Part shown: piece by piece, positions 34,346-46,206 of the stretch | How positions within the stretch are numbered: position 1 is the first letter of the stretch | How the letters are laid out: each line of letters starts with the position of its first letter | NCBI RefSeq assembly: GCF_050624435.1 | Contig: NC_134531.1 | Span: 253,098,812-253,162,811 of the forward strand | Source of the DNA: Tenrec ecaudatus | Lineage: Eukaryota > Chordata > Mammalia > Afrosoricida > Tenrecidae | Length of the DNA: 64,000 nucleotides | Direction of reading: 5' to 3' | Position numbers and translations under genes: made by a program | The notes under the pieces: model-generated | What the model was told of the DNA's origin: nothing | The model's input: only the letters and a program-made list of their open reading frames with translations | Database searches by the model: none

Positions 34346-35455
34346 GCTCACTATGGGATCACCAGATTTGCTGACAAGGTAGTCGTGTTGGGGGCCTGAG
34401 ACATGAGACCAGGTCTTTCAGCACCTCAGGCTTCCTTTTAGCTGGTTATAACACAGAGCTGTGCTTGTCACTGCTATTGGTCCTTATTCATAGCTCCCTC
34501 TTGAGCTTTGTTTCCTTATCGGTGCAGTAGCAACAGTTCCCTGTTTCTTTTTTTCTTTCTTTTTTTGTTTTCTTCTTCTTTCCCCCTCACAACTTCCCCC
34601 CTCCTCTCCACACCAGTGTCTCACCAGCATGGGGAAGTGGCTGGGCTATTCAAAGCACCCCTTGGTGATAATCGCTAGCCAAGCTCAGCTCACATCTTCA
34701 GGTGAATATAACCAGCCAGTTGGAGAGAGTCTCAGCAATGGGGTTACAGAGGAGCTCTTGGAATCCACCACCAGCAGGTTCTAGGAGGTTGATGGAGGTG
34801 TTCTTATTTTGTTTTGAGAAAAGAATCACAGAGTTCTTCACACGCCAGTAGAAATGGAACCCAGCATTTCCAGGTTCCCTGGATGCTTTCTCACTACAGG
34901 ACAGGCAGACTGTAGTCTGATGGTCCTCCTCTCTAGGGCATCCACTATAATACACATTTAAACCCTAGAACAACACGCAAGGAGCAGATAGTTCTGAGCT
35001 GGACAAGAAACTACTGTAGTAAGCGCATTAACAGAATGTATGCAATCTTCCTAAAAAAGACACAAGATCTATAAGGGGCTCTGGTAAATTCATTGGAGCT
35101 CTTTCTCTGTTACCCCAACCATGATCACCCCTGGAACCTGTTTCTTCCTGCTCAGCAACACACAACCTCTTTTAACTTACCAAGAAAAAGTGCATCTTCC
35201 ATACCCTACTCTTCAAATCATTAACAATTACAATACCTAAGTATAAGCTTCCTATGATTAATACCAACATGTAAAACCTACTCCAGAGCACCTAAATTCT
35301 GATTATCCCTTGCTCCCAACTGACACTTCCTCTCTATCTATGCAATCCTTTCTTAAAATAAAGAGCCAGTACTCCCACACACATCCCAGAAGATAACACT
35401 CAATCATCAGCTCACCCATGATGCCACACAAGCAACAGCGAGCATTTGCAGTTGC
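34346..35455. other. Possible L1 5' untranslated region
   Basis: This is about 1.1 kb without a coding pattern directly upstream of the L1 ORF1 remnant. Position and continuity suggest the 5' UTR of the L1 that follows, at least from about 34980, but I cannot define its start. A T/C-rich patch lies at 34548-34590. Confidence 0.35.
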
Positions 35456-35469
35456 TGTAAACTATTGAG

Positions 35470-36290
35470 AGGGGAAAAACAGTCAATTCCGGAGGATGAC
35501 CCAAACATGACAGTTTACACAGAAGAAGCAACTTTGAACTGCCAGTGAAAGAGTGTTTGGAATATTACTTAGTGCCACTCAGGAAATTAGAGGATCAATC
35601 CTGAAAACAAATGGAGAAATAGAAATACTGGAATCCTCACACTGAAGGGAATTCAAGGAGTTAAGGAAATACATAGCAGAAATCGTTAGAAAAGTACAGG
35701 ATATTGATAATGGAATGACAGAGGTGGAGAACCACATCAATGATCTCAAAGATAAGCAGGCAGAATTCAGCAAATGAGAGTGACTGTCAAACAAACAAAA
35801 AAAAAGCAGAAGAATCTGAAGAAAGTTTGAGGAGGATGTGGGATTCCATGAAATGAAACCATATTTGAATTATTGGGATCCTGCAGCAGCGGGAAAATAG
35901 AAATAACCCTTCAGCTAAAATAATAAGGGTATTCTTAGAAGAAAATTTCCACAATTTTACAAGGGAGGACAGAGTAACCATTCAGGAAGCAGAGACAATT
36001 CCATTTAGATTAACCCCACCACCACCAAACATGTTAAGACATATAGTAGTCAAATTATCCAATTTCAGGGAAAAGGAGAGAATCATTACAGCAGCTAGAG
36101 ATTAAAAAGCAGTCACATATAAAGCTTAACAGAGAAGAATGAGCTCAGGCACATCAACAGAGACAATGCAGGAAAGAAGAAACTGGAGCAACGTGTTCTG
36201 AAAGATGAAGAACACAATTTCAGTCCAAGTATCCTTTATGTAGCAAAGCTCTTCATCAACTTTAAAGGAGGTATTAACAGTTTCATGTAT
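35470..36290 (+). pseudogene. L1 ORF1 remnant (RNA-binding chaperone)
   Basis: This is a remnant of the nucleic-acid chaperone of L1. The left part (35600-35780) encodes a heptad-like stretch (VQDIDNGMTEVENHINDLKDKQ), as expected of the coiled coil. Near 36037 the wording RHIVVKLSNFREKERI and then AARD matches the conserved start of the C-terminal domain, which reads RHIIVRF...KEKMLRAARE in other mammals. A further match, TSTETMQERRNW, lies near 36160. Interrupted by several stops. Confidence 0.75.
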
Positions 36291-36529
36291 AAGGAATTTA
36301 GAGGATTCTTAAAAACAAAATTATCATTACAAAAAAATACTTTCCAATCCTTTATGGGTAGAAAACCAACCGCAGCAGTCAAACATGAGACCACCACAGG
36401 ATATAACACCACCCTGAAACCAGCACACTGAAAATAATAACGAAAACATTATAGATACGATGGAGATATGAAGACATACAGATACCATCCAATAAAGGAG
36501 TAAAGAGGAAAATACTAAACACAAATAAT

Positions 36530-37640
36530 ATAAGATGACAGAACATTTATATTTAATTACATTGAATGTGAATCATTTGAATGCACATATTAGAAAACAA
36601 AGAGTAGCAGACTGGATTAGACAACAAAATCCATCAATCTTCTGCTTTCAAGCGACAAATGTCAAACTCACAGATAAAAATAGACTAAAAATCAAAGGTT
36701 AGTGAAAATTTTACCAAGCAAATGGCAATTAAAAACAATCATGGGTGGCAATACTAATTTTGGACAAAAGAGACCTCAAGCTACATGACATGAGAGATAC
36801 GAGTGGGCATTACATAGTGCTCAGGGGATCAGTAGACCAAGAACCCATAAATATAATAAACATATATGAGCCCAACAAAAGATCTTTGAAATTTGTCAAA
36901 CAAATTCACAAAGAGATGAACAGAGAAGTCACTTGATCAACAATTCTAGCAGGGATTTTAATACACCGCTCTCAAAGAAAGATAGATCAAGAGGTTAGAA
37001 ACTCCACAACTGAAGAGGTGAATAACACAATCAAACAACTCAACATAATAGACATTTTGAGAACTCTCCAAATAATATAAAAAAATACACGTTCTTCTCC
37101 AATGCACAAAGTTCATTCTTGAAAATAGACTACATGCTGGGATACAAGTCAAGCTTGAGAAAATTCAAACACTTAGAGGTAATTCAGACCACCTTCTCTG
37201 ATCACAATGCCATAATTTTGAAATTTATAATAGAAAAAACAAAGACAAATACTTGGAGACTAAATAACATGTTTCTTAAAAACAAATTACTATTAACCAA
37301 AATGAGAGAGGAAATTAGAAGTTCCTAGAAACTAATGAGAAGGATAATACAATATACCCAAATCTATGCAGCACAGCAAAGGCAGTTATCATAATTAAAT
37401 TTACAGCAATAAATGCACTCATGAAAAAGGTATTGTCGGTACCTTTACTCAGCACCTTCAACAGATAGAAGAAAGCCAACAACATAATCCTTCTAAGACC
37501 AAAAGAAAAGATATAAAAATTAGAGTGGAGATAAATGAACTGGAAAGCAGAAGACAATGGAAAGAATCAACAGAGCAAAAAGTTGGTTCTTTGAAAGAAT
37601 CAACAAAATCGACAAACTGCTAGCAAACTTAACAAGAACC
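36530..37640 (+). pseudogene. L1 ORF2 remnant, endonuclease half
   Basis: This is the apurinic-type endonuclease domain and linker of ORF2p. Recognisable segments in order are NHLNAHIRKQRVADWIRQQ (36570 on), VAILILDKRDLK (frame at 36745), GHYIVLRGSV and INIYEPN, KIDYMLGYKSSL (37119 on), SDHNAIILKF, and WFFERINKIDKLLANL (37587 on), just before the break. These line up with residues about 1-385 of other mammalian ORF2 proteins. Frames are broken in several places. Confidence 0.85.
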
Positions 37641-38125
37641 CTCCACTATCATGACCCCAGTTTTAGCATAGAAATCCGCTTAGGCCAGAGCATGAAAACT
37701 GACATAGATCACAGCTCTCAACATATGGAATCCATGATAAATAAACCCATCAGTAACATAAGTGGGAGTAGTTATCCCATGAGGGTAGGGGGAAGGTTGT
37801 GGGAGAAGAGGGAGAAAGAGAGAATCAATCACAATGATATATGTGTAACAACCCTCCCAAGGGGATAAACAACACAAATATGGGTGAAGGGAGACAGTGA
37901 GCAGTGTAAAATATGAAAATAATAATAATTTATAATATATCAAGGGTTCATGAGGGTGGGAGCATGGGAAGAGAAGGTAGCAGATACCAAGGGTTCAAAT
38001 ACAAAGAAAATGATTTGAAAATGATGATGGCAATATATGTGCAATTGTGCTTGATATTTTGATACAATTGATTTATGGATGGTTGTAAGACCTGTATCAG
38101 CTCCCAACGGGTTCACAATAGAACT
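37640..38125 (+). mobile_element. LINE tail B inside the L1 ORF2
   Basis: Between the two halves of ORF2 lies a 5'-truncated tail B-like segment. It has a CACTATCATGACCCCAGTTTTA start, a purine-rich centre (37780-37830), AATTTATAATATATCAAGGGTTCATGA-type text near 37928 and a degenerate end near 38110 without a clean AATAAA. The ORF2 flanks do not abut: coding resumes about 400 codons later. The insertion is therefore coupled to loss of about 1.2 kb that held the polymerase core. Confidence 0.72.
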
Positions 38126-39790
38126 GTTGAAAAAATAGAAAATTTTGGTAGAGTAGCAGGACACAGAAATAACGAGAAGAAATCAATTGTGTTCTAATAT
38201 ATCAGCGATGGTAACTGAGAAAAAGATATCAAGAGATCAGAACCATTCACAATAGCCACACATAAGTCAATGTACCTATGAATAAACATAACCAAATACA
38301 AAACCGGTACCAAAGAAGTACAGAACATTACTACAAGTCACCAAAAAGGATCTAAACAAATGGAAGTATATTCTGTGTTCGTGATTCGGCAGACTCGATA
38401 TAATGAAACTATCAACACTACTTAAAGCAGTTGACAAATTCAATGCAATCCCGATCCAAAATCCAGTATCATCCTTCAAAGAAATGTGAAAACTGATTAC
38501 TAATGTCATAATGAAAGGGAAGAAGGCCAGGATACGAAAAGAACTTCTCAAGAAGAAAAACAAGGTAGGTATCATTGCACTACTGACCACAGAACCTATT
38601 ATACAGGCACAGTTGTCAAAACATCCTGCTACTGATATAATGATAGACAGTCGGATCAATGGATCAGCACTGAAAACTAAGAAATAAAAATATCAGCATA
38701 CAGACGATTGGTTTTCAACAAAGGCCCTCAATACGTTAAATGTGAAGCAGATGGCCTCTTCAAAATTGGTGTTGGTAAAGCTGAATGTCCAAGTAGAGAA
38801 GAATGAAACAAGACCGAAACAAGACCCATATCTCACTGCATGCACTAAAACAAACTCAAGGTGGACTAAAGACCTAGATGTAAAACCCAAAGCTATCAGC
38901 ATCATCAGTGAAGAAATTGGGAGGAGCCCTGGTGTAGGGAATACATGGGCTAGCAGAATTATCAAAGGACACACTACGTGGATGATAAAATAAATGAATG
39001 AGAACTGTTAAACATAAAACATTTATTTACATTGAAAGACTTTATTTTAAAAGTTTGAAAGAAAACCCACATACTGGGAAAAGATATTTTGTACCCACAT
39101 AACAGACAAAGGACTAATTATTAAGATTTACAGAATTTTACAAGCTTATAACAAGGAAGAAACCCTAAAAACCGTCTGAGAAGATGCGGAAAAAATCTGA
39201 ACTGAGAATTCATACAGGATAACACTGGGGTGCTTAATAAACACTTGAGGAAGTGTTCCAGGTCATAAGCCATGCAGGAAATGCAAATGAAAACAAAATG
39301 AGATACCAACTTATACCCATTTCTGTAGATCATTTAAAAAACAACAACTGAGAAAAACCAATGTAGGGGACAGGAATTCTCTCCACTGCTGGTGAAATTG
39401 TAAATATGTACAATCACTGTGGAAGGCAATATGGCAATATCAAAAACAGATGGAAATTGAACTACCATGTGACCCAACAATATCAGTTCCTGGCATATAC
39501 ACCCCAAAGAAATAAGAAACACGTCACAAACAGACACTTGGAGCACAGTTAACAGCAAGAAGCTGGAAACAGCCTCAAAGCCTCAATCTCCATTGATAGA
39601 AGAGTGGATAATAAAACTCTGGTACATACATACAATGCAGTACTGCGCCTCCCTGAAAAACAGCGATAAAACCGTGAAACACCCGAACTCATGGAGCGAT
39701 CTGGAAGACCTTATGCCAAGTGAACAAACAGCAGAACGGGGACAAGTTCGAGTCTGTAGGGCATCCAGTTGTCTGACTGAGGACCGATAG
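38126..39790 (+). pseudogene. L1 ORF2 remnant, C-terminal part
   Basis: This part resumes at FGRVAGH and passes through GRLDIMKLSTLLKAVDKFNAIPI (38390 on) and DPYLTACTKTNSRWTKDLDV (frame 38742-38993). It ends with the C-terminal region around 39240-39660 (matches to the MRYxLxPI and MxxIKKxW-type segments seen in other L1 proteins). The FADD-containing RT core is missing upstream of this piece. Confidence 0.82.
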
Positions 39791-40876
39791 CATGGTAACG
39801 AGCTGGACCAGTGCCAATGAACTATACACCTTTTGCTCCAGGTAAGTATAGTGTAAGTCAATTGGCTGGTGGGCACTTCCCAACAGTTGGAATCAAACAG
39901 CCAAGGGACGGCGGGGGGTAGTTGTTGAGGGGTAGCCATGCGGACCTGGGGCGAAGTCTTCCAGAGAGCGAGGCAGCTGTGTCAGAGGGATGAGGCTTAT
40001 TGATGGGAGAGGCATCTCAGGAGAGAGGAGGGACCAGTCAAAACTGGGTGAACATAGGTGCATGTCTGTTGTGGGGTGGGGAAGGGTGCTGATGGCCAAT
40101 GGGGGGAGGAGAAAGAAGGATGCTCTTATTAAGTAGGGAAGGTTTTTAGTGATGTGCAGCAGGAGGGCAGAACTGACCTAGAGTGTAAGAGGGTATCCAG
40201 GAAACACAGCAAGGGTGCCTCAGAACACTTGGAAACTGAAGCCTGACCTTTGGGGTAGACATCATGTTCCAGAAGCTGCATCAATGAGACCCCAGGTGGG
40301 GACTCTACTGGGGGAACTGGACTCTACCACAGACACATATGTACCTAAGGAATTTAGCGGGTAAAATACACAGTGTCTGAGGCAGAAGAAGACAGCTGTA
40401 CCAAGAGCAGTTTACTGTTGGTTGGCGAACAAACAAGGGCTTGGTATAACTATACCAGGTACGCGGTATTAAGACATGCATTATCTTGGTAACCCTGCAG
40501 TGGCCATCCTGTTATATTCTGCTTACGCTCCTTTGTACTAGAGTGTATCTCAGAGGTGCATCACCATTGGGGCTCACCCTCTGGAAGCTGTGTTATGTGC
40601 TTTATTTTTTTTTAAATAAAATCCAGGGACGTTGGACCTACAGAGAAAGAAAAGAAAACAGGGTTTTGGGGGAAGCAGGTGATTGGGTGGGGGTGGGGTG
40701 ACAAGAGACAGATAATATCCGGAAGTCCAAAAAGGAAAAGCATGTTTAGGAAAACATGTATGAGTATTCAAGAATGTGTACAACTAGGTTTGACACGATT
40801 GCACTATGGAATGATATGACTTTTGTATTGGCTTCCAAATTACAGCAAATTAATTAAAACAAATAAAATCAAAACG

Positions 40877-41900
40877 CAGATCCAGGAATGGGTTTGGCGT
40901 TCACACTAAATCCTAGCTCCCACTTAAGAAAAATCAGTTCTTACATTATGGACCTGCTCAATACTCACCTTCATGAAACAATCACTGTAGATAAGGGTGC
41001 TACAGCAAAGTGTGGTGAAGAAAGCAGAGGGTGCCAGCTATCAATAGGAATAGTATCTGGGATCTTAATGACATCTATTTAAACAGGCAGCCATCTGAGT
41101 GAGAGTCAATTAAGTCCACAGAGAAGAGGCACACCAGGTTGTGTGATCCAAAGACAACAATTACAAATCTCAAACACACTGAAGAGAAAAGCTTCAGAGC
41201 AAACTTATGGACAGCACTTTGTGGAGGGCTCTGGGGGATGATGAGAGCCCCAACCCATCTGCAGAGTTTCTGGTCAGAGGGGCCACTGGCACATCCGCTC
41301 TAGCCATGTGTGAGAGGCTCCATCAGCCTTGCTAAAGGCAGAGAACTTCGTATTCATGATTTTGCTGGGTCCAACTCGACACTTGCCTAGTTGACCACCC
41401 TGTAGATGCTACTTGAATTTGTTGTGGATGCAAGCATTTCTTGCCGGTTCCAGGACAGAAATTTCTTCCCTGGACTTTTCATTATTGTCGGTGGTCATTT
41501 CCTTCTTACACACTATTGGCATTTTCCTCTGTATACTGTTAGGTTTTCACATTACCACCTTGATGCAATTTTGTTTTGGATACTTTTCAGTCTCCCAGCT
41601 GTGAAGCACAAGAGGAGTGGGTGCATATCATGATAAAGGATACAGGGGTATGTAGGGAACATGGTGGAGGGGGGTAAGGAGAGAAAGGGTATCTCGGGAG
41701 TAACTGATGAAAACAGGAAGAGGAGGGAGCACAGGTATAAATTGTGATTGCAGCAACCATCTTAAAGTTACTTTATCTATGGTGGTGGGTTTTTTTCTAA
41801 AACTGATGTGGGACTGATTGTACAATCCTCCATGACATGACTGAATGAACTATTGAATAATATGATATGTAAATTATTTGCCAATAAAATTTTTGGAAAA
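40877..41900 (+). mobile_element. LINE tail A, reference copy of this window
   Basis: This noncoding 3' region starts AGATCCAGGAATGGG. It contains AGTATCTGGGATCTTAATGAC near 41047, CAGGCAGCCATCTGAGTGAGAG near 41083, the AGAGGCACACCAGG block, a T-rich centre (41480-41590) and an end with AATGAACTATTGAATAATATGATATG (41842 on, in short matches) plus CCAATAAAATTTTTGG near 41880. It follows directly on the L1 at 35456-40870 and may be a separate 5'-truncated copy inserted at that tail. Confidence 0.65.
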
Positions 41901-41902
41901 AG

Positions 41903-42790
41903 ATAAGAAGTGTACAATCATCAGCACAATCAATTTTAGAACATTTTCTTCTGTCTCGTACTCATTGTTATTAGTTCTCATTTCCCCCCAACCTCCCCTG
42001 TCATACCTCAAGGAACCATTAATCCAATTACTTTCTCTACAGATTTACTTCTCCAGGATTTTATGTATAGGGTAACATTTGAAAAGCAAATGACAAAATA
42101 ACAAAATAAAGTAAAACAGGAAAAAACTCAATCTAAAAGAAATGAGAAAATATTTTAAAATGGTAACAAATTTGAAATGGTCAGTCAAATGATAAGGTGG
42201 CAAGTTTTAACCTTACAGCACCAGCAACAATCCACTTTCCAATGTATTTGGCATGACAGCAGGGATAGTGACATCTCTGGTCTGTGGTGAGGGGTAACTC
42301 ACCAAGGGCATAATCCACATGTCTTTCCACTTCACTTTTTTTAAACCTGAAACAATTTAAGAATGGGTCAAAAGGAGACCAAATGGTATGTTACTGCATT
42401 CTAACCTAACAACCTTTGTTATAACAAAGGTTACAATGCTCTCTCTGATGACTCACCCCACTACTATGGTCAGAGAGGATTCACTGGGGACTTAATCCAC
42501 GTGTGGACATTGCAAGTGGATTTGGGGTTTCCACTGTCATCCAAAGCCTTCTGTAAACTGATACCATTCTTTCATTTGGATTTGGATTTGATCATTTATA
42601 ATCTTTGGATCATACAAGCTGGTGTGCTTCTTCGATATGGACTTTGTTGATGTCTCACTTAAATGGCTGGTTGTTTGAAAACAAGTTTTAAGACCCCCCA
42701 ATGCTGTTTTTTAGATAGTCGGGCATTATCTAATTTCTTCACCACACGTTGCTATAGCACATGAGGATGAGTATCAAGCACGGGCATGTC
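41903..42790 (-). mobile_element. Older L1 3' end, uninterrupted copy
   Basis: ACAATCATCAGCACAATCAATTTTAGAAC (in short matches) and CATACCTCAAGGAACCATTAATCC are the antisense of an L1 3' UTR. It stays colinear with 21485-21850 and then 23755-24190, ending at the CTTCACCACACGTTGCTATAGC block near 42739. The region 42360-42470 contains a local partial repeat of TTTGTTATAAC. Confidence 0.57.
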
Positions 42791-43322
42791 ATACATAATC
42801 ACTGCTCTTAGGTTGGGGGTAGAATTAAGTGAAAGCCCCAAATATGAAAATTCATGTATCTATGATTTGTATACATCTCTGGTTCACCTTCAGAATATCA
42901 GTGTAATTTTTATGTGAGAATACATGCTCAAACATCCCCTTGGGGTATAAGGTGATTCTATTGATAGTGTCATTAATTCAGCCTATGGTATAGAATTTAA
43001 ATACTAAATTATGTTCATTTAAACCAGATATCAACTGTAAAACATGAATTGTTGACTTGTACAGTTTAAACTCTTAAGTGACTTGACACAATTTACACAA
43101 ACAATAAGGGTAGGTAATGGGGTAGAACTTTCAATAAGTCATTCACAGTAGCAGAACCATACTTACCAGGTTAGTACATGTCATAATAAAGCAAGGAAGA
43201 CATGAAAATAAGAAGTGTAACTGTATTTGAGAACTACAGGTAAGAAAGTAAGTGTGTTTAAGTGTAAGGTCAGCATTCATGGTGCACCCTCAAGGTGAGA
43301 GATCCAAACCAACGTCCAATGA
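42791..43322. other. No feature recognised
   Basis: About 530 bp of AT-rich noncoding DNA between an old L1 end and BovB. Confidence 0.4.
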
Positions 43323-43324
43323 CT

Positions 43325-43885
43325 GCCAGTTTTTAAGACCCTTGGGGTAGTAACACACAAGAACTCTTTAAAGTGTTGAAGAGCAAAGCTGTCACATAGA
43401 GGACTAAGGAGCCCCTCACCAAATTCATGGTATTTTCAGGTACCCCATATGCATGTAAAACTCGGACATTGAATATAGAAGACTGAAGGAGAATCATTAC
43501 ATTTGATTTGTGGCTTTGGCTAATCATATTGAAAGTACAACAGACTGCCACAAGAACAAACAAGAATATCTGGTTTGGAAGAAGTACAGCCAGAGTGGTT
43601 TTAAAGGCAAGGATAGTGAGACGTCATCTCACTTACTTGGGACATGTCAGAGAGAACAGCCACTTGCGAAGGATAGCATACTTGGTAATATAGAGGGTCA
43701 GCACAAAAGAGGACGGCCTTTGACAAGATGAATTGGCAGCGGCTGCATCAATCGAAACAAACATAAGGCAATTGTGAGGATGGCTCAAGACAGTGCAGTG
43801 TTTTGTTCGTTGCATATTATGCTGTATGCCTAGGAACCGAACAAGTCCTCTGGAGGAAATCAAATTGAACTCATGGATGAGGAGA
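43325..43885 (+). mobile_element. BovB/RTE LINE, C-terminal coding to 3' region
   Basis: Plus-strand BovB: CTTTAAAGTGTTGAAGAGCAAAG (43366 on), CCCATATGCATGTAAAACTCGGACATTGAATA (in short matches), GGAAGAAGTACAGCCAGAGTGG (43577 on) and GGGTCAGCACAAAAGAGGACG (43694 on). This is the conserved tail of the RTE polyprotein. The small frames on both strands here are remnants or shadows of it. Confidence 0.77.
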
Positions 43886-44137
43886 ATGGAGTGGAAAGAC
43901 AAAGAAGAAGTTAAGGAAACATTATGAGCAAGTTCATTAAGTTCAGTTTGAACTTAATGCAAAGAACAATGAGGTGATGTCCATGGCCAAGTACACTGAA
44001 CGGAGAGGAAGAAAACAAGGTGATGGGAGACAAAGTCAGAACATGGAGTATTTGCAACAACAAAACATGGAAAATGGATTTCGTTTGAAAAATAATGATC
44101 ATTAAATATTCTTCAGCATGGGAGTATTGTTTCTGCC

Positions 44138-44255
44138 ATTTATTCAACACATATTTATTGAGCACTAAAAAGGGTTTGACAGTATTCAAGATAATGAAAA
44201 AATAATAATAAACAAATTTGAAAACTTCCTCCCTTCTTGAATCTATATGCTAATG
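44138..44255 (-). mobile_element. Ancient L2-like fragment
   Basis: CATTTATTCAACACATATTTATTGAGCAC followed by an AACAAATTTGAAAAC stretch (in short matches) is the typical antisense of an L2 3' end. The equivalent in duplicon A is at 11815-11930. Confidence 0.45.
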
Positions 44256-44372
44256 TGGTGGTAGAATAGGGTTGATCGTTTATACTTGTACCACAAAAAA
44301 TATAGTATATTTAGGATTAATTAGTTGCATATAGAAAAGAAAAGAGGAAGAGTAAACGTAGGGTGAACAGAA

Positions 44373-44486
44373 GGAGCTTTGGTGGCATAGTGGTTATGCA
44401 TTGGACTGCTAATTGCAAGGTCAGCAGTTCAAAAGCACCAGTTCCTTTGTAGGAGAAATATTAGGCTTTGTACTCCCATAGGCACA
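44373..44486 (+). mobile_element. AfroSINE, 5' half (3' half at 45943)
   Basis: GGAGCTTTGGTGGCATAGTGG start, GGTCAGCAGTTCAAAAGCACC and GGAGAAATATTAGGCTTTGTACTCCC (in short matches). The SINE is cut near 44486 by LINE insertions and resumes at 45943. A perfect 13-bp duplication, AGGGTGAACAGAA, brackets the whole (44360-44372 and 46027-46039). At the homologous place in duplicon A (near 12010) there is no insertion. Confidence 0.87.
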
Positions 44487-44489
44487 CTT

Positions 44490-44830
44490 AAATTTGTTCT
44501 AGCTTTTAATAGTTTCTACTTCCTCTTTAATTGAGGTTTTTCTACATTTGACTTACCTTTTTGTTAGTTTGGTGTTTTCATTTTGTATATATTTCTTATA
44601 TCAGAATCCAAACACATAAATCTACAGAGACAGTAACTGGCTTACTGAGTCTTGGGTGTATGGAAGGGGAGGGCGGGAAAGTGAGAAGCTAATAACAATG
44701 AGTGAAAGAAAGAAGAAAGTGTTCCAAATTGATTGTGGTGATGATTGTACAACTTTCTTTTATAACTGACTATAGAATTGCATGATATGTGGACTAAGTG
44801 CCAATAAAACGGTATTTTTAAAAAAAGGAA
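44490..44830 (+). mobile_element. LINE tail A, inserted in an AfroSINE
   Basis: This 5'-truncated tail A has a T-rich start, CTACAGAGACAGTAACTGGC near 44622, GTGATGATTGTACAACTTTC near 44739, GAATTGCATGATATGTGG and GTGCCAATAAAACGG, then an A-run at 44819. It lies between the two halves of the AfroSINE. Confidence 0.75.
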
Positions 44831-44959
44831 ATAGAGGAAAGAACTTGGAGACAAAGGACATATATAGAGGTCTAAATACAGGCATGTATATATGTAAATA
44901 CAGTTATATACAAGGACAGGGGAATAGATCTATGTACGTGTATTTATTTATGAAGTATT

Positions 44960-45942
44960 ACAGTAGCAGATGGACATTGGGCGTCTACTCAAGGACTCCC
45001 TCAACACAAGACCAATTTTTCTACTAACATGGCACTCTGTGATGTTCACCTTCCCTGACACAATCGCTGAAGACAAAATGGGTGCATAAGCAAATGTGGT
45101 GACGAAAGCTGATGGTGCCCAACTATCAAAAGATATAACATCTGGGGTCTTACAGGCTTGAAGATAAACAAGCAGCCATGTAGCTGAGAAGCAGCAAAGC
45201 CCACATGGAAGAAGCACACCAGCCTGTGTGATCATGAGGCGTTGATGGGCTCAGGTATCAAAGACACAAAACAAACAAACAATCAAAAAACATATCAATG
45301 GGAATGAGGGGGAGGGCAGAGTAGAGACCTAAAGTCCATCAGTAGTCAATTGCATACCCCCTGTTAGAAGAGCCACAAGGGAGAGAAGAGCCATTCAGGG
45401 TGCAGTATAGCACCGATGAAACACATAACCTTCTTCTAGTTCTTTAATGCTCCCCCACCACCACCACATGCACACACCATCATGATCCCAATTCTATATT
45501 ATAAATCTGACTAGACCAGAACATGTATACTGGTACATATAAGCTCACAGTGCAGGGAATCCAGAGTGGATAAACCCCTAAGGAACAATAAGGGAGCAGC
45601 GATACTAGGAGGGTAAGGGTAGGGGGTGGGTGGCGTCTAAGGTGGAACCTATCACAATGATCAATATATGGCCCCCACCCCAGGGGATGAACAGCAGAAA
45701 AGTAAGTGAAATTAGAGAGTGGTCGGTGTAAGACAAGAAAAAAAATATTATTAATAATCAAGGGTAAATGGGAAAGGATGGGGGTGAAAATGAGGAGCTG
45801 ATGCCAGGGGCGCAAGTAGAAAGAAATTTATTGAAAAATATGAGAACATATGTACAGATGTGTTTGACACAAAGGTTATATAAGGTTGTATATGGATTGT
45901 GATAAGAGCTGTAAGAGTGCCCAACAAAAAACAAACAAACAG
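44960..45942 (+). mobile_element. LINE tail B, inserted in an AfroSINE
   Basis: This is a nearly complete tail B. It contains GACATTGGGCGTCTACTC near 44971, GCAAATGTGGTGACGAAAGC near 45090, ACATCTGGGGTCTTACAGGC, CACATGGAAGAAGCACACC, the ATCATGATCCCAATTCTA block near 45479, a purine-rich part (45590-45800), and GTGATAAGAGCTGTAAGAGTG (45899 on) with an A-rich end. The 130 bp between this and the preceding tail (44831-44959) is A-rich and unassigned. Confidence 0.8.
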
Positions 45943-46026
45943 AAAAGAGTTTCAGTCTCAGAAACCTTAGAATCAGTTCTAGCTTTTTGTAGGGTTGCGT
46001 GGATCAGAATTGACCTGATAGAAGGG
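45943..46026 (+). mobile_element. AfroSINE, 3' half
   Basis: AAAGAGTTTCAGTCTCAGAAACC, AATCAGTTCTAGCTTTTTGTAGGG and GATCAGAATTGACCTGATAG (in short matches) are the 3' half of the SINE begun at 44373, followed at once by the 13-bp duplication. Confidence 0.85.
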
Positions 46027-46206
46027 AGGGTGAACAGAAAAGAGGAAATTAAATTCCCTAGTTCAATGTGTCTAGATAGTAACATCAACGCTTTCTCGTG
46101 AGGGTTTGAAGGACATAGAAACTAATTCATTCCAAAGTGTAAAGAAATCCAAAACCCTAGCTGAACTCATCATACCTTTTTTGCCCAAATCAAAATTAAT
46201 TTTCAT

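Larger units (their letters stand above)
35456..40870 (+). mobile_element. Nearly full-length L1 LINE, dead
   Basis: This is an L1 retrotransposon in normal order: ORF1 remnant (35470-36290), ORF2 endonuclease half (36530-37640), a foreign LINE tail in place of the RT core (37640-38125), ORF2 C-terminal part (38126-39790) and a G-rich 3' UTR with an ACTATGGAATGATATGAC motif ending near 40870. It is the only L1 here with both reading frames represented. Many stops and frameshifts, plus loss of the catalytic core, leave it incapable of movement. Confidence 0.85.
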
